A stretch of 64,000 bases of DNA from Hymenopellis radicata (taxonomy: Eukaryota > Basidiomycota > Agaricomycetes > Agaricales > Physalacriaceae): the NCBI GenBank assembly GCA_015501595.1, contig JADNRX010000266.1, forward strand, positions 1 to 64,000. The letters run 5' to 3'. Below, in pieces: positions 11,117 to 22,187 of this stretch. Every line of letters starts with the position of its first letter. Within the stretch, counting starts at the first letter, position 1. The position numbers and the translations under genes are program-made. The notes under the pieces were generated by a model that did not search any database, was not told where the DNA came from, and saw nothing but the letters and a program-made list of their open reading frames with translations.

Positions 11117-11926
11117 TTAGTGACGGGGAGCCCACAAGCGCTCCACAAATTCTCCATCCATGCGGTGAATAATCAACGGCTCCGCCTCCTCCTCGTCGCT
11201 CTCGATCCGCAAAGCCGCCACAGACTCAGCTATTCCCTCGTCGCGGGGGAAACAGGAAGCGTCGTACGTGGTAACCACGCCAACCGCGCGAACAGGATCA
11301 CTCCACGTCACCTCATTCATGATGTCCTGGCAGCTGTTGAGAAAGATGGTCGCCTCTTCCTTGGACTTTTGGATGTCCTCCCGATGAAACCGAACAACTG
11401 ATAGACTGGTCAGGCCATCATACGTAGTATTAACAATGAAGAACCCACCCTCTTCATCCCATTTCTCGTCGTTGTCAAAATCTATCAGGCGCATGCCCAT
11501 ACGGTTCAAGACATTCCAGTTCTTGCCCGCGACACTGATAGCAAGGGCCATGCGCAAATAGCCCACAAACATGTAGTTCCGGCACAGCCTCCAGACCCTG
11601 CCCAAGTGCGCTGTTGACATCACGCCACAGTCAGCCAGACGCGGCAGCAAATAAGCTCCACGACGAGTGGAGAACGCCTCGACTAGATCCTGCTCCATGG
11701 CGCTTTCGGAACCCGGTGGTGGGACGAAGGGCGGCAAAGTAGCGGTGAAGCGGCGAACAATCCTACATTTTGATATCAACAGCTAGCTGCGAATAGAGAG
11801 ACAATTGACCAACCTTTGTGCACGCTCGTAGGGCTCGCCAACCCGGTCGAACGGACAGTCCTCGCGGAAGAAGTACTTGTCGCCGTTGTATCGTACAAGG
11901 GAGGGATCAAAGGTGAGACGGCCCAT
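11117..11926 (-). CDS. Orphan protein, two exons
   Basis: Function unknown. Exon 1 runs from the ATG at 11926 to 11814 (MGRLTFDPSLVRYNGDKYFF). An intron of about 51 bp (11813-11763) follows, and exon 2 ends with TAA at 11117. The product is about 250 residues, starts with an Asp/Tyr-rich segment and has a hydrophobic centre (MFVGYLRMALAISV) and an acidic stretch SDEEEAEP near the end. No catalytic motif is visible. Its last codons lie inside the duplicated segment also found at 9988-10186. The start is followed upstream by a 22-bp tandem repeat built on TCTAGGGAAA, so a shared regulatory element is possible. The intron and start fit well; the role is open. Confidence 0.65.
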
Positions 11927-11933
11927 GACAAAA

Positions 11934-12037
11934 AGTCTAGGGAAATTGCAGGGACAGTCTAGGCAATATATAGGAAAAAGTCTAGGGAAAATGCAGGGAC
12001 AGTCTAGGGATTATGCGGGAAAAGTCTAGGGAAATTA
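11934..12037. promoter_or_regulatory. 22-bp tandem repeat with TCTAGGGAAA core
   Basis: Five units start at 11936, 11958, 11980, 12002 and 12024 (each within 2 bases), with the pattern TCTAGGGAAA-TGCAGGGACAG. They sit just upstream of the minus-strand ATG at 11926. The same core recurs singly in other gaps of the island (13392, 13551, 16286-16378) and in an intron at 17298. Promoter or operator function is inference from position. Confidence 0.5.
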
Positions 12038-12140
12038 GATGATCCCGCGCTGACATCCCAACAGTTTTACCCATCGAACGACATGAATTTCCAACGTTAC
12101 AACATGTTCAGGACGACTACGTAGAACCTTCTTGAGAACA

Positions 12141-12858
12141 TCAGGCCTCAACCTCCTCCGCCGCCACAGCAGGGATATCAGCCTGGATCGGCTGTTGAGC
12201 CAGTGAAACGGGGCGCGCATAGCGATAGATTCCACGCTTGAGCCGGCGCCAATCGTCGTCAGAAGCTTCCACCCCCGCCCTGAACTCTTTTCTCAGAGAC
12301 TGATCGCCACGGATGTCCACGGCGACGGTGATCAGGTCGTCGTGGGTATAGATGCCCATGGCTAGAAAGCGTTTCTCTAGGGACAGGACATTGTAAGCTT
12401 CCAGGAAGCGGCCCACTTCGTCATGGATGAAGCGTGGGTCGGCGGGCTTGATGTAAGTAGGTTCTTCTACGGGAGTGAACGTCGTGTTCCCTGGCTGTTG
12501 ACCTATGCATGTGTCAGGCGCGATGTTGGGGAGGTAACGTTGAACTGAGCCTACGCGTATGTTGAACGGCGGTGCCCAATTCATAATTGACGCGAATAGG
12601 ACGCGATTTTCGAACGTGAGCCTTGATACGCCTGGCGTTATGCAGAATTAGTGCAAAACAATGGAGAGATTATTGAAGAACGCACTTTCGACTGGAAAAC
12701 GGCGACAGAGGAAAATTAATCTTCCCAAGCCCCCTCGCTACAATAAGAGGACGCGACTTGAGAGTCAGACGGCGAGGGGGAGACTTTGGGCCCTTGGCAC
12801 GCCCTCGACGACGAGGGGAAGAAGCAGCAGCAGCAGCAGGGGGCGGGCGATCAGACAT
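12141..12858 (-). CDS. Orphan protein with basic N-terminus, two exons
   Basis: Function unknown. The ATG at 12858 opens MSDRPPPAAAAASSPRRRG, a Pro/Ala/Arg-rich and probably disordered head. An intron from GTGCGT to TATCAAG (about 64 bp, near 12690-12626) leads into LTFENRVLFAS and a folded-looking region of about 150 residues (NWAPPFNIRVG, IHDEVGRFLEAYNVLSLEKR, YTHDDLITVAVDIRGD). The stop is at 12141. No recognised motif. The MSD start resembles the start of the gene at 16224. It is divergent from the gene at 13690, with the tRNA-like sequence and two TCTAGGGAAAATAG motifs between them. Confidence 0.65.
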
Positions 12859-13232
12859 GGTGAATCTGTTACACCATGCGCGCCATTTTGTACTTTCCGC
12901 GAGAGTCATAGGGTCACCGAATCGCAGGGAGGACGAATGGGGAAAGACAGCACGGAACGTCGTTCACCAGGCAATGCTAAGCACTGGGAAGGCACGCCAT
13001 AGGCCGAGAACAGGCATGTTGGTGGTGATAGTCAGAAAGCAACCAAAACTGGCAGAAGCGGAGTTTGAATTCGGCCGAACTCTCAAGCACTGTGAACAAG
13101 TCGATACAGATGGGAGACGAAAATATTTTTTTTTGCTGTTTACTTCCTCGCTTTGAATTTTGAAAACAAGAGTCCACCGGGCCCGGGGCGAACTGAAGGG
13201 AAAAAAAAATAATTCACTAGCACACCGAAGGA

Positions 13233-13306
13233 CGGCGGAATGGGAATCGAACCCAGACCCTCCATGGGATTACCATAGCGTGCTCTACCGCTACACTACC
13301 TCCGTC
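13233..13306 (-). tRNA. tRNA-like sequence, isotype uncertain
   Basis: On the minus strand the T-arm CTGGGTTCGATTCCCAT is typical, the D-arm resembles TAGTGTAGCGGTAGAGCAC of Gly-type tRNAs, and 7-bp acceptor strands CGACGGA/TCCGCCG pair with one A-C mismatch. The anticodon arm CTATG/CATGG leaves the loop GTAATCC, formally AAT, but with C at position 37, which is unusual. It may be a degenerate tRNA gene. A covariance-model scan would decide. Confidence 0.45.
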
Positions 13307-13689
13307 GAAAATGTTTGAAGGCTGTTGTCCCAAGTCCCCTTGACTCCCCTTCAAGGATTTTATGCCTCCAAGCGTGGTGTAATGATTTGCGTCTAGGGAA
13401 AATAGCGAGGACCATTTTATCGAGAACTTGGGTTCTCGGTCGGTATTCCATCCGTTTGTGAGCAGGATTCTATGGCCCTTAAGAAAATCAAACAATCTAT
13501 TACGCGAGCGAGGCATCATTAACATGTGCTGGGGTGAAATTCAGTAAGTGTCTAGGGAAAATAGAATTATGAAGACGATTGCCTTACACAAATGTGATCG
13601 ACACGGTTGCCTTCTGACCACCATTGTCGCTCCCACTTCTTTTCATATCCCGCTCCCACCCGTCCTATTCTGCGTTGCTGCGAGTCTTA
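13307..13689. promoter_or_regulatory. Intergenic gap with two TCTAGGGAAAATAG motifs
   Basis: The motif TCTAGGGAAAATAG occurs at 13392 and 13551, about 160 bases apart in the same orientation. It lies upstream of the plus-strand ATG at 13690 and of the minus-strand gene starting at 12858. No gene is seen in the gap. A role in shared control is inference. Confidence 0.4.
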
Positions 13690-14409
13690 TGGCACGCAAG
13701 AAATTATATTTAACAGACGAAGATCGCGAATTTGCTCGTCGGGAGACCAAAAGCCAATATTGGGAGCGGTAAGCTAGGACGAACTGTAGTGCTTTCGTCT
13801 CGACATATAACGATGTATTCAGCAACAAAGATAAACTCAATGCCAAAGCACGAGCGAAGTACAGAGCGCGCAGTGATCCTTGCAAGGTCGATGGACGCAC
13901 GCGCAGCGGACGCGCTGCGCGATTCGAAACCGACGAGGAGCAGTCGTGCGTACAACTGGATTGTCTAGTGATGATGGATTGACTGATAGGGCATTCACAT
14001 TAGGTTGCCATCTTCAGTGCTGACTCGTAATTTACGGCGCAAGTTCCTGCGTGTGGAGGCCAGGCTTGACGCGCACACGAACAATTCTGTGTATGAATGG
14101 GCACACTCATTATGCAAGGAAGTCATGGATTTGGGCGATGATCATGAGGCGGCGCTGGCGCTATTGAGCGATGCGTGTCATGAACCAAGGACCTTCTTGC
14201 ACCGTGCAGAGTGTATTGAAGAAGAGATTTCAAAAGCGCTGGGGGACGGGACCCTGTTGGAATTCGTTCAATCACGTATGCCCCGGTTCCTGTATGCTGT
14301 GAACTGCGTTTTGGACATGAGTACAGAAATGGTTCGGGGTCGTTTTAGGGAGACTCGCGCAAATGGAAAGTTATTCTATCAGACTAGTGAAGATAGCCTC
14401 GAGTCGTAG
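13690..14409 (+). CDS. Lys/Arg-rich orphan protein, three exons
   Basis: Function unknown. Exon 1 starts MARKKLYLTDEDREFARRET and ends at GTAAGC (13769/13770). Exon 2 (from 13824) is very basic (NKDKLNAKARAKYRARSDP). A GTGCGT donor near 13947 and an acceptor at ATTAG (about 14003) give exon 3, a mostly helical acidic domain (VYEWAHSLCKEVMDLGDDHE, HRAECIEEEISKALGD, FLYAVNCVLDMSTEMV) ending at 14409. The basic head followed by a helical tail matches the layout of the decayed gene at 472, so I place them in one orphan family. The head could bind nucleic acid, but no known fold is evident. Confidence 0.65.
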
Positions 14410-14486
14410 ATGACAGAACTCTAAATGCACATTTTTTTGGGGGGCGGTGTACAAAACTTCGATTGCGAGATGAAAATACTACAGGA

Positions 14487-15452
14487 CTACTCAATCACGG
14501 GCTGGAGTACAAATATGAGATCCTCCGAGCAAGCACGAAGATACTCTGTACGAGCTTGGCCATACGAGGGATAACTGTCATGATGGGAGTTTGGAATGCC
14601 AACATAATGAAACGCCGCCTCAACACTGCAGAGAGAGATGTCAACCGATGACGAGGGGATCTTAAATGGATGATCACTTACTAAGAGGCATATATTCCCG
14701 GCTGGGTGCCTGCATAGACATTGTACCAGGCTTTGTGCGTAACGCCGAGGCTGAGCGGACCATCGTCCGATCTCACTGTCAAGGTGGCGTTTCTAACACG
14801 GATTTTGCGATAGGTACGGGCAGCCGTAAGTCCATTACGAACGAGGCGCGCTTGAAGGGCGTGTTGGAAAGCAGCCGCGGCGAAATCTCGGGTGAGATAA
14901 CCCTGAAAGATGGCTCCAGAGAACCGCGAGGTGGCGGCGTTGCACTCTGCCCTGGGGATACGGTTGCAATGGCATCACACGATGACGATTGAAGAGATAC
15001 ATACCAGGTTCGAAGGACGCCCGTTTGGCGCCCAGCAAATACCACGTATGCCCCAGCCGCGGTCCTCGCCTTATTTTTCTTGGGAGTGAGAGCGACTACC
15101 TGAGCGCCATGGTGCTGTTGTTCGTACCCAGCATCCGCCCTGCAGGGCATAATCAAGGGGTGATGCGAGAGCTCCAAAGGGGACGTACCAATGAGTCGTA
15201 ACCTGGGTATTGCCGTCTTTCTGGACTGAGTACAGCTTGCCAGAGTCAGGGGGGCCGACGGAGAGGTTGGAGAACGCCGCAAACAGCTCGTCATCATCAG
15301 AGGAATCGGCACGAGGGGTCGACGTTGACTTGGACGAGTCCCTGCGACTGGGTGTGGTGGGCGGGATCATCGAGACGGGAGAGCCATCATCCTCATCCTC
15401 GGAGTCCGTCAGCACGATGAAGAACGAGTGCTCACTCTTAGTAGACGACATG
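14487..15452 (-). CDS. Protein with two RNase H1-N/viroplasmin-like modules
   Basis: Four exons can be joined in frame: 15452-15189, 15139-15005, 14951-14682 and 14625-14487. The N-terminus is Ser/Asp-rich (FFIVLTDSEDEDDGSPVS). Module 1 reads AYVVFAGRQTGVLRTWAEC, then TSRFSGAIFQGYLTRDFAAA. Module 2 starts WYNVYAGTQPGIYAS, crosses an intron, and continues VEAAFHYVGIPNSHHDSYPS. Both fit the aromatic-V-x-G-R-x-x-G-(I/V)-x-x-x-W signature of the RNase H1 N-terminal domain, which in known proteins binds RNA/DNA hybrids. No RNase H catalytic domain is present. It is tandem with the related gene at 15547-16224, 94 bases apart, so a local duplication or a functional pair is likely. Confidence 0.7.
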
Positions 15453-15546
15453 AGGGGGGGGGAGGAAGGGAACTGTTTGCGAATAGTACGATTGCGATAC
15501 AAGATGGTCTGATATACTGGGCTACGAACCGGACCGGGTTTCCAAA

Positions 15547-16224
15547 TCACACAATAACACACCAAACGAGACTAACCGAATCAACGGGATCAATGGAAGC
15601 TCAGAAAAGAAGAAAGACATACGTACCGGTCGCGACTGGACTTGCGGTATTTCCCAATGTGAACTTTGCCATTGGCAAGGTCCTCGTTGAAGTACTGCAG
15701 TGCGGCACTGTGGCTGTGGCATTTCTTCTTAAAGGCGGAGGACACCCCGTTTGTGTACTCCGATGCAATAGAGCTATTGGAAAGTAAGTGAGTATAGCAC
15801 GGTAGGAAGGAATGAATCAAGACACATACGCATCCGTGACAATGCCGACCTTGAGCCCGACGGTGATGCAGTAAAAGAATGTTTTACTGCCATCAGCGTT
15901 CGCGGCGAGATACGCAGGCTTGAGGGGCCCAGAGGGTACTTTGCTGAAGAGGATACCCGAACGCCGAGGATAGGCTGCATCGACGTACGCCTCGATAGGT
16001 ATGAGCGGGTCGTAGACGGTGTTGGGCGGGAACGAGGCGGGTACTCCACTGACTAGGTACGGCGGCGGAGCAGTATAGTCGTCACCTAAAACATGGCTCA
16101 TTATTCATGTCTATACGGATGAGAGCTCACACATACCGGAGGCTCCATTCGCGGAGGTCGCTGCTGCTGAGGCGACGGCATCAGCAGGAGTGGGCGCAAC
16201 GAGGGAAGACTTCTGGTCAGACAT
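15547..16224 (-). CDS. RNase H1-N/viroplasmin-like protein
   Basis: Four exons: 16224-16137, 16085-15830, 15773-15627 and 15571-15547, with introns of 51-57 bp. The Ala/Ser-rich start MSDQKSSLVAPTPADAVASA is followed by a Pro/Tyr-rich linker. The module then reads KTFFYCITVGLKVGIVTDA, SEYTNGVSSAFKKKCHSHSA and ALQYFNEDLANGKVHIG, which matches the FYxVxxGxxxGIxxDW..V.GVSGA..KKF.S...A shape of viroplasmin-like domains. The usual Trp after GIxxD is absent. The gene is divergent from the large gene at 16487 across a 262-base gap with three TCTAGGG motifs. The product would be near 170 residues. Nucleic-acid binding is inferred from the fold only. Confidence 0.65.
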
Positions 16225-16285
16225 GGGGGAATGAGAGGGATTCAGAATGGGAGCGAAAGAAAACGGCTGAGTGAGGCTGTTCTGA

Positions 16286-16378
16286 TCTAGGGGAAATGGT
16301 CAAATGCGGAAGGAATTCGTCTAGGGAATTTAAGGGCTGACCATGGAGATCAATGTTGTCTAGGGAATCTAAGGGCAG
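16286..16378. promoter_or_regulatory. Divergent intergenic region with three TCTAGGG motifs
   Basis: TCTAGGGG at 16286, TCTAGGGAA at 16320 and TCTAGGGAA at 16359, spaced 34 and 39 bases apart, lie between divergent starts at 16224 (minus) and 16487 (plus). Both later copies continue with (T/C)TAAGGGC. Bidirectional control is inference. Confidence 0.4.
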
Positions 16379-16486
16379 TGGCGTACGTCGCGGACGCCGG
16401 GCTCACGGAAATTTGTTTAGCGCGGTGGAAAGCCCGGCTGACGCTCCTGATTAGTGTCACCGGATCCACCTTTTCGTTTCCCCTTC

Positions 16487-19165
16487 ATGGCGCGAGAGGA
16501 CGTCGCGCGAAAGCGCAAATATGTCAAGAAGGATAAGAAGGCTCGCCGTAACCGCAAAGGATGGATGGATGGCGCGCGCGAAGAAACCATGTTACCCTAT
16601 GTCCCTCAATTCGCGCAGGCTGTCGACAGCGGTTGGCAGGCCGCAGAGGTCTCCTTGAAACATATCCTCAATGTTTTCCACTTTCATTTTCCCTACACCC
16701 TACCCGACGATGAGGAGCCCGCTACCATAGTCGAATACGACGCGAAGAAGGCAGCGGCGGCAAACGATGAGAGCACCCTCTCGCAAGAGGCGCTCCTCAA
16801 AAAGCGCGCCATCATTAACGAGCAGAATAAAGTGGGTTTATTTGCGCCACAAGAGAAGTTTGCGACTAACTTTCCATCAGTCTGTTCGACGCTGGCTGGT
16901 ATACCGCGCTAAAGCCTATCGAAAGCATTTCAGGAAGCTCACCAAGCGCAACGCTAACGACACGTTCGAGATATTCATGGCGAGACTGTGTGGGATTACG
17001 AAGGCACCAAAACAACCTCACGCCGTATACATGTTCCTGCGGGAGAAGAGGGAGGCGGTGGCAGCGGAGGTTGCTAGCGCGTGGACTGCGAACGTCGCCA
17101 AGAAAACAGAGAAACTGCCCGTGGCGTTTTATGATAAAGTAGCTCGCGAAATGATGAAGAAGCTGCCGTCGGAGGAGGCTGAGGTATACAAGACTATGGC
17201 AGTGGAGGAAGGGGCTAAGGAGAAGGCCGAGTATAAGAGACGGCTGACGGAACCGCCGTCAAAGACGCCACAGGATCGAGCAGCGTAAGTGACGCTGTCT
17301 AGGGAAAATATGGTCATTGATGTCAAATTGCAGTGCTGTGGCGAAGCTGAAGGGTTTTTTGGGTGACGTTCAGCGCGGATGCGAGGAACGTACCTTTCTT
17401 CGTATTTTCTCGTTGGTAGGAGGACCCATGAGCGAGACGGCTGGAGAAATTTAATACATTCAAGTACGTGGATGTCCTATTGGGGTGAAACAAAAGACTG
17501 ATACCAGTGTTTTTATTAGCGTCGTCGTCAGCAAGAGTAAGGGCGACGTACCTTTAACCTTCCCGGAGTTTTGGGGAGACGAGAAGATGACCGAGCTGGT
17601 CAACGCGTATAAGGACTACTTGGTCACGTGCTATTCGAACGAGGACAAGAAGTCCGTTATTTTGCCAACGGAGACTACGGCGGCTGCTGGAACGTCGGCG
17701 GCTGCTGGAACGTCGACGTCTCCAGGAACATCTCCATCAGGATGTACAACTTCGATCACGGTGCCCGGCAGGCAGCTTCGGAGGAGGTGGGGACGATTGA
17801 TATTAATTCGGTGGAGGGACTGAGGTCTCTCTTCGCTGGGATGTCGGATGATGATTCTTCGGGCGATTCTGATTCTGACGAGAGTGACGAGGAAGAAACT
17901 AAAAAGCGGAAGCGCCGACCGAAGTCGCCGACAGAGGGTAAAGCCGTTAAACGCCCCAAGAAGGTGGTGGACGCAGACCAACGCGAGAAGGAGAACACCC
18001 CTGCACAGCCCAAGGAGCCGCGTCGCAGCGACTACGAGATTGAACGTGATCGTCGCATTATTCAAAAGGATGTCGCGTTGATCGGTTTGAACGACTATCA
18101 TGCAAAGGGCTTGTCGACGCAGGACGTAGAGTGGGAGGAATACGTCAAGCATGGGCTTGAACTCATCGCGTCGGGCCAAGCGAGAGATCCGGCTCTGCCA
18201 CCTCCTAGTCCACCTGCAAAACCCCGCCCAAAACCTCGCCAGAGAACGACGGCTTCGACCACAACGGAAAAGCGTACATTGAGGAGCTCGACCGCGACCA
18301 ATGCCTCCGCCTCTGTCAATACTGCAACTGTTGGCGCTGGAACGTCGGAAACACTGCCGAATGGGGAGGTGGTAGGGAATGGGGAAGACGCAATCTCGGC
18401 AGAAAAGGTGGTAGAGGACGACGGCGCAGGTGGCAGGAAGGAGGATATGGAAATGGGAGAGGGCGGTAGCAGTTCGGAGCCGCATAATGGAGGCGGACAG
18501 GCGCCGGACGTCATTGATCCACCAACGAATCCGGAGCTAGCTAGTTCTCCATCGTCGGACGCTATGACCGAATCAACGAGGGCGAAAATCAACACGCTAA
18601 AGGGCGACGCACCATCTTGGTTGCAAGACGCTGTTGCCGAATTCATGGCGTCAGATGGTGCCGAAGAAATGCTGCCGCTGTTGGTGTTACTGCTGAAGAT
18701 AGAGCGGGCACATGGTTGGGTGACGGTGGAAAAGGAAAGACTTTGAATCTGCCAGGGAAGCGCATGCGCCCATCTGTACTCACGACCTGGATCATGAATG
18801 GACGGACGCGCACTGGAAAGCGTGTTGTCCTGGGGGAAGCAGATGCCGCGGCGCTCGCGACGTCTTGGGAATCGTGGTGGGCAGAGCTTCAGGAGATATG
18901 GAGGATGCGCGACGAGGACGGGCGTTGGAGGCGAGATGTGTATGGTAACGAATGGAAAAAGTTGATCGTGCCGGGGCAGAATGGTCTGCTTAGCGTGGTA
19001 GCGGTTTTGTCATGGTGGACTTCGTATTGCTTGAAGGCTACATCGTCGGAGGAGGAGCGTGTGGAGGAGCGGTGTGTGCGAGCGTGCGCAGAGGCAAGAG
19101 CGGATGTCGAGTGGGTGATGAGAGGGTTGGTGGATAAGTTGGAAGGAGCGCCGGGTAAAGCATAG
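16487..19165 (+). CDS. Large multi-exon orphan protein with Trp-rich C-terminus
   Basis: Function unknown; I read one gene with at least five exons. Exon 1 starts MAREDVARKRKYVKKDKKAR (basic head) and ends at a GTGGGT donor near 16833. The next exon holds VRRWLVYRAKAYRKHF and VFYDK-like helical segments. After 17287 a further exon gives FFGDVQRGCEERTFLRIFSL and VGGPMSE. The exon join near 17440-17520 could not be resolved in frame, so a frameshift there is possible. A long acidic/Ser-rich middle follows (SGDSDSDESDEEETKKRKRR). A 44-bp intron near 18713-18756 leads to the C-terminal module SWESWWAELQEIWRM, NGLLSVVAVLSWWTSY and ARADVEWVMRGL. That module is shared with the genes at 4941 and 58127. 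The GGP..TF..F region resembles part of the gene at 19961. Confidence 0.6.
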
Positions 19166-19960
19166 TTGATCATCACATAATAGAAACTGCAGTTATGACG
19201 CGTACTCTTGTAAGACACGAAAATAAAGGTTATGCTGGGCGTACTTTGGAGTCTGGACAGTCATGGGCGTCCTGTGGCGGTAAAACGTGGCGACAGTCGG
19301 TCACTTTTCTCAAGTCCCAACCCGATGACGTCGACTATGCCCAATCGGGAAAGCAGGCGTACATGTGGGTACAACGGGTTTCGGTACAACGGTTTTCGGT
19401 AGGGCAAGTAATTAGATGACGTTGTGCAATAAGTACTAGCCGTGGAGCAAGACCAGCTGCGAGGAATTATTGCGCCACAATGCATATGTGCCGCACGGTG
19501 CGGTGAGCCGTGCCGTGAGAAGATGCCGAGAGGACGTGCCAAGTGGACAGCGGAAGGAATTGGTAGAGCCGAGGGAGCTGCCGAATAGCATAGCTACGCT
19601 TATTGCGCCACACTGTATACGTACCGCGCACGGTCCTGTGAGACGTGCGAGAGGACGTGCGAGTGGACCGCCTGATGCGGAAGGGATGGGCAGCCGAAGG
19701 AGCTGCCGAATACCCTGGCTACGCTGCTGGAGGACCGAATGGCAGTAATACCCCATTTGGGATGGGTATCCGTGGTGGCGGGTGCCGGGGAGCAGGGCGG
19801 GGAGAATTATCGCCAATGGATGGGTAAGCGGGTGCCTAGAGGCGGCCTGCGGAGAGCACAGCAGCCGATCCGGATGGTGGCTGTGCAGGAAGGCAGGTGC
19901 CAGTGATTTGACTCTATGTTTCACTGGCAACTGCCCCGGGGAATAGGCTAATTACTACAG
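19166..19960. repeat. Spacer with two diverged repeat units and a dispersed repeat
   Basis: Two units near 19466-19580 and 19593-19700 share TTGCGCCACA, then CGCACGGT and GAGAGGACGTGC. At 19880-19965 lies the block containing GTGATTTGACTCTATG, inverted relative to 5655-5745. No gene is supported. The end of the block abuts the stop codon of the next gene. Confidence 0.5.
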
Positions 19961-22087
19961 CTATGGCTCGGCGTCTTTAGCGAGGGATGTGGGGAGAGGC
20001 TGTTCGGGGATGGGGGTAGGCTGCCTTGTGGGCGTGGGAGACAGTGTGTGGTAGTCGGGAGGCGGCGTAGCTTCCGGCAATGGAACTGCGATCGGGTCTG
20101 GAGGAGGCGGTGTGGGATATTTGGGAGGCGGTGTAGACTCCGGCGATGGAACTCTGATGGGGTCTAAAGGAGGCGGCATGGGTTCTTGGGGAGGAGGCGG
20201 CATGGCTTCTTCGGGAGGAGGCAGCATGGGTTCTTCGGGAGGAGGCAGCATGGGTTCTTCGGGAGGAGGCAGCATGGGGTCTTCGGGAGGCGGCGTGAGT
20301 CCTCGGAGAGGCAGCGAGGATCCTCGAGCAGGCGGAAGATCTTGCTTAGTGGGAGGACCGTCCTTTTAAACTATTAGTATCAATGGATACAACGACTTTT
20401 ATTGAAAGACATACCTTGTCTTTCTCGCCGTCACCCATAGCTTCATCCTTGTCGTCGCGAATGCAATCTACCACCACGCCAGGATTAACCTTCCTACCGA
20501 ACATGACGCTTTGAGGGGAGATGCGCGTAGCCAACCTGTAGGGCCAGAGTTTCAAGGCCCTCTCTGCGTAGGCTTTCTCGCCGTTGAAATCTTCTCTCGA
20601 CATTTGATTCAAGAGGTCGATGCAGTGGTTACGTTCTTCGACGACGAGGAGATCTAGTGTCTCTTTGAGCTGGGCATTCGCATCTTTGCGTAGGATGGGA
20701 ACAGGAGCGGAGTGGTTGGTCTCATTAGAAGACGAGGTAGGGGCGGCCGTCGACGCCGAAGCTGGGGGTGGTGTAGAAACTTTTGCCGTCAACGTCGAAG
20801 GCTGGGAGGGTGTAGAATCCTTCTCACTTGGTGCGGGTGCCTTCCCCACTCGCTCTGAAGATATTAATTAGTGTATATTAACAACCGAGGACAAATCACA
20901 TATCAAAGCATTTCTCTCCAAAGTTGATTAGACACTGTTCGATCATCGAATATCCCGTGGGATCGAATGTAGGCCAGTTGGCGCCCGTACTCAGAGTCTT
21001 TCCTGCATGGACACTATAAAGCTTTTAGAATAAGTTGGACTGAGTCGATACATTACTTACACACGAACAGTAACCGGACTCTCTTCGCGTACCTGTCCCG
21101 CAAGCAAAATGGTGCAAATGGCGCCGTACTTCTTTTCGATGAGCGAGGCAACACCTTCCAGGAATGTTACGCCTTGGGTGAGACATCTACCTGAACGTTA
21201 GTATTGTCGGAAAGCAAATAGGGTAATACACACTCACGTTGAGAAGTCAGACTGCTCTTCGTCGTCGCCATCCTTGGTGTCACCCTTCCGGCTCTTAAAC
21301 TCCTCCTCGTTCAGCTTTCGGAGATGCGCCTTGACTTCTGGCGAGACCTTGAGCAACTGCTCCCCGGTGACCTTGCGCATGGCACGCATCGATATCTTTT
21401 GTTGTTCGGAGCCTGTTAGAGGAGAGAAAGGAGGCGGAGCTTCCTCGCCGGTGTCCACTGCTAGCTTGACGGCAGCAGCATATGCGTCGGCGGCCTCCTG
21501 CGCGATGCGATCCAATTCGAGTTGATGGAGGTTGGAGAGAGTTTGGCTGGGATCCCCTCTGACAAAAGATGTTTCCCAGTAAACCTGCGTAAAGGTTTCC
21601 ACAAGCTGCTGGCGACGCATCCCAGTCGTTTTGATGGTAGACTTCTTCAAGATGGTCAGGAGATCCTTGCCCTCGTCCTTACGAACTTGGGTTAACTGCG
21701 TACGGAACCATTGAATGACTTTCTTTGGGCGCGTCAGACATTTATTTACAAAAGGTAAAGGATACGCACCTGGACGAATTTATTCTGTTCGTCCTGTCTC
21801 GTTTTACGTTCCTCCGGGCTGAGCGCATTCAGGTCGGTGGAATTCTGCTGCTCCCATGCCTTGACCTCGTCTGCACTTGGAACCGTCGGACACTCGGCCA
21901 GATCACCACTCAAGGTGATTCCAGCGTATCGAATCCAGTACCCTACGGTGACGCGGCGGGCCCAAGGCTGGGTATTTTTGGCGGCGACGGCAGTCTCATA
22001 GTCCCCCTTCATGGCGGAGAAATACTCGAGTTTAGTGCCGAATATCCATGGAGGAGGCCCCGGCTTCTTCTTGTTTTTCTTGGACAT
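19961..22087 (-). CDS. Multi-exon orphan protein with Pro-rich repeat tail
   Basis: Function unknown. Exon 1 starts at 22087 (MSKKNKKKPGPPPWIFGTKL) and ends at 21770. Exon 2 (21718 to about 21238) contains KTTGMRRQQLVETFTQVYWE and an acidic coiled-coil-like part. The following exons give TFLEGVASLIEKKYGAICTI, LLAGQVREESP and LSTGANWPTFDPTGY, then a Ser/Thr linker and RNHCIDLLNQMSREDFNGE. The last exon is a proline-rich tail with repeats of LPPPEEPM ending at TAG 19961. The order basic head, helical middle and (I/V)xLxGG/AG..TF..F pattern is similar to the gene at 16487, so they may be distant paralogues. No catalytic residues are evident. Introns are 50-60 bp and the frames join cleanly where tested. 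Confidence 0.65.
20180..20292. repeat. 24-bp coding minisatellite
   Basis: Tandem units of GGAGGAGGCAGCATGGGTTC (plus TTCG) encode, on the minus strand, the LPPPEEPM octapeptide. At least four units are near-identical. Unit number is likely to vary between strains. Confidence 0.75.
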
Positions 22088-22187
22088 GCGGGTTCTGGAG
22101 GATGGAAGACGACACAAAGAAGGACAAGACCGACATCACATAAATTCTAAACCCTAACCCAGGATGACAAGCATGTAGATACAATAG

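Noticed and set aside
17631..18646. Long minus-strand frames opposite the acidic orphan gene
   Set aside because: They are shadows of GC-rich third positions of the plus-strand gene, which has a consistent composition and a spliced continuation.
22148..22160. Interstitial telomere-like repeat (AACCCTAACCC)
   Set aside because: Only two units are present, just downstream of a coding end. That is too short to call.
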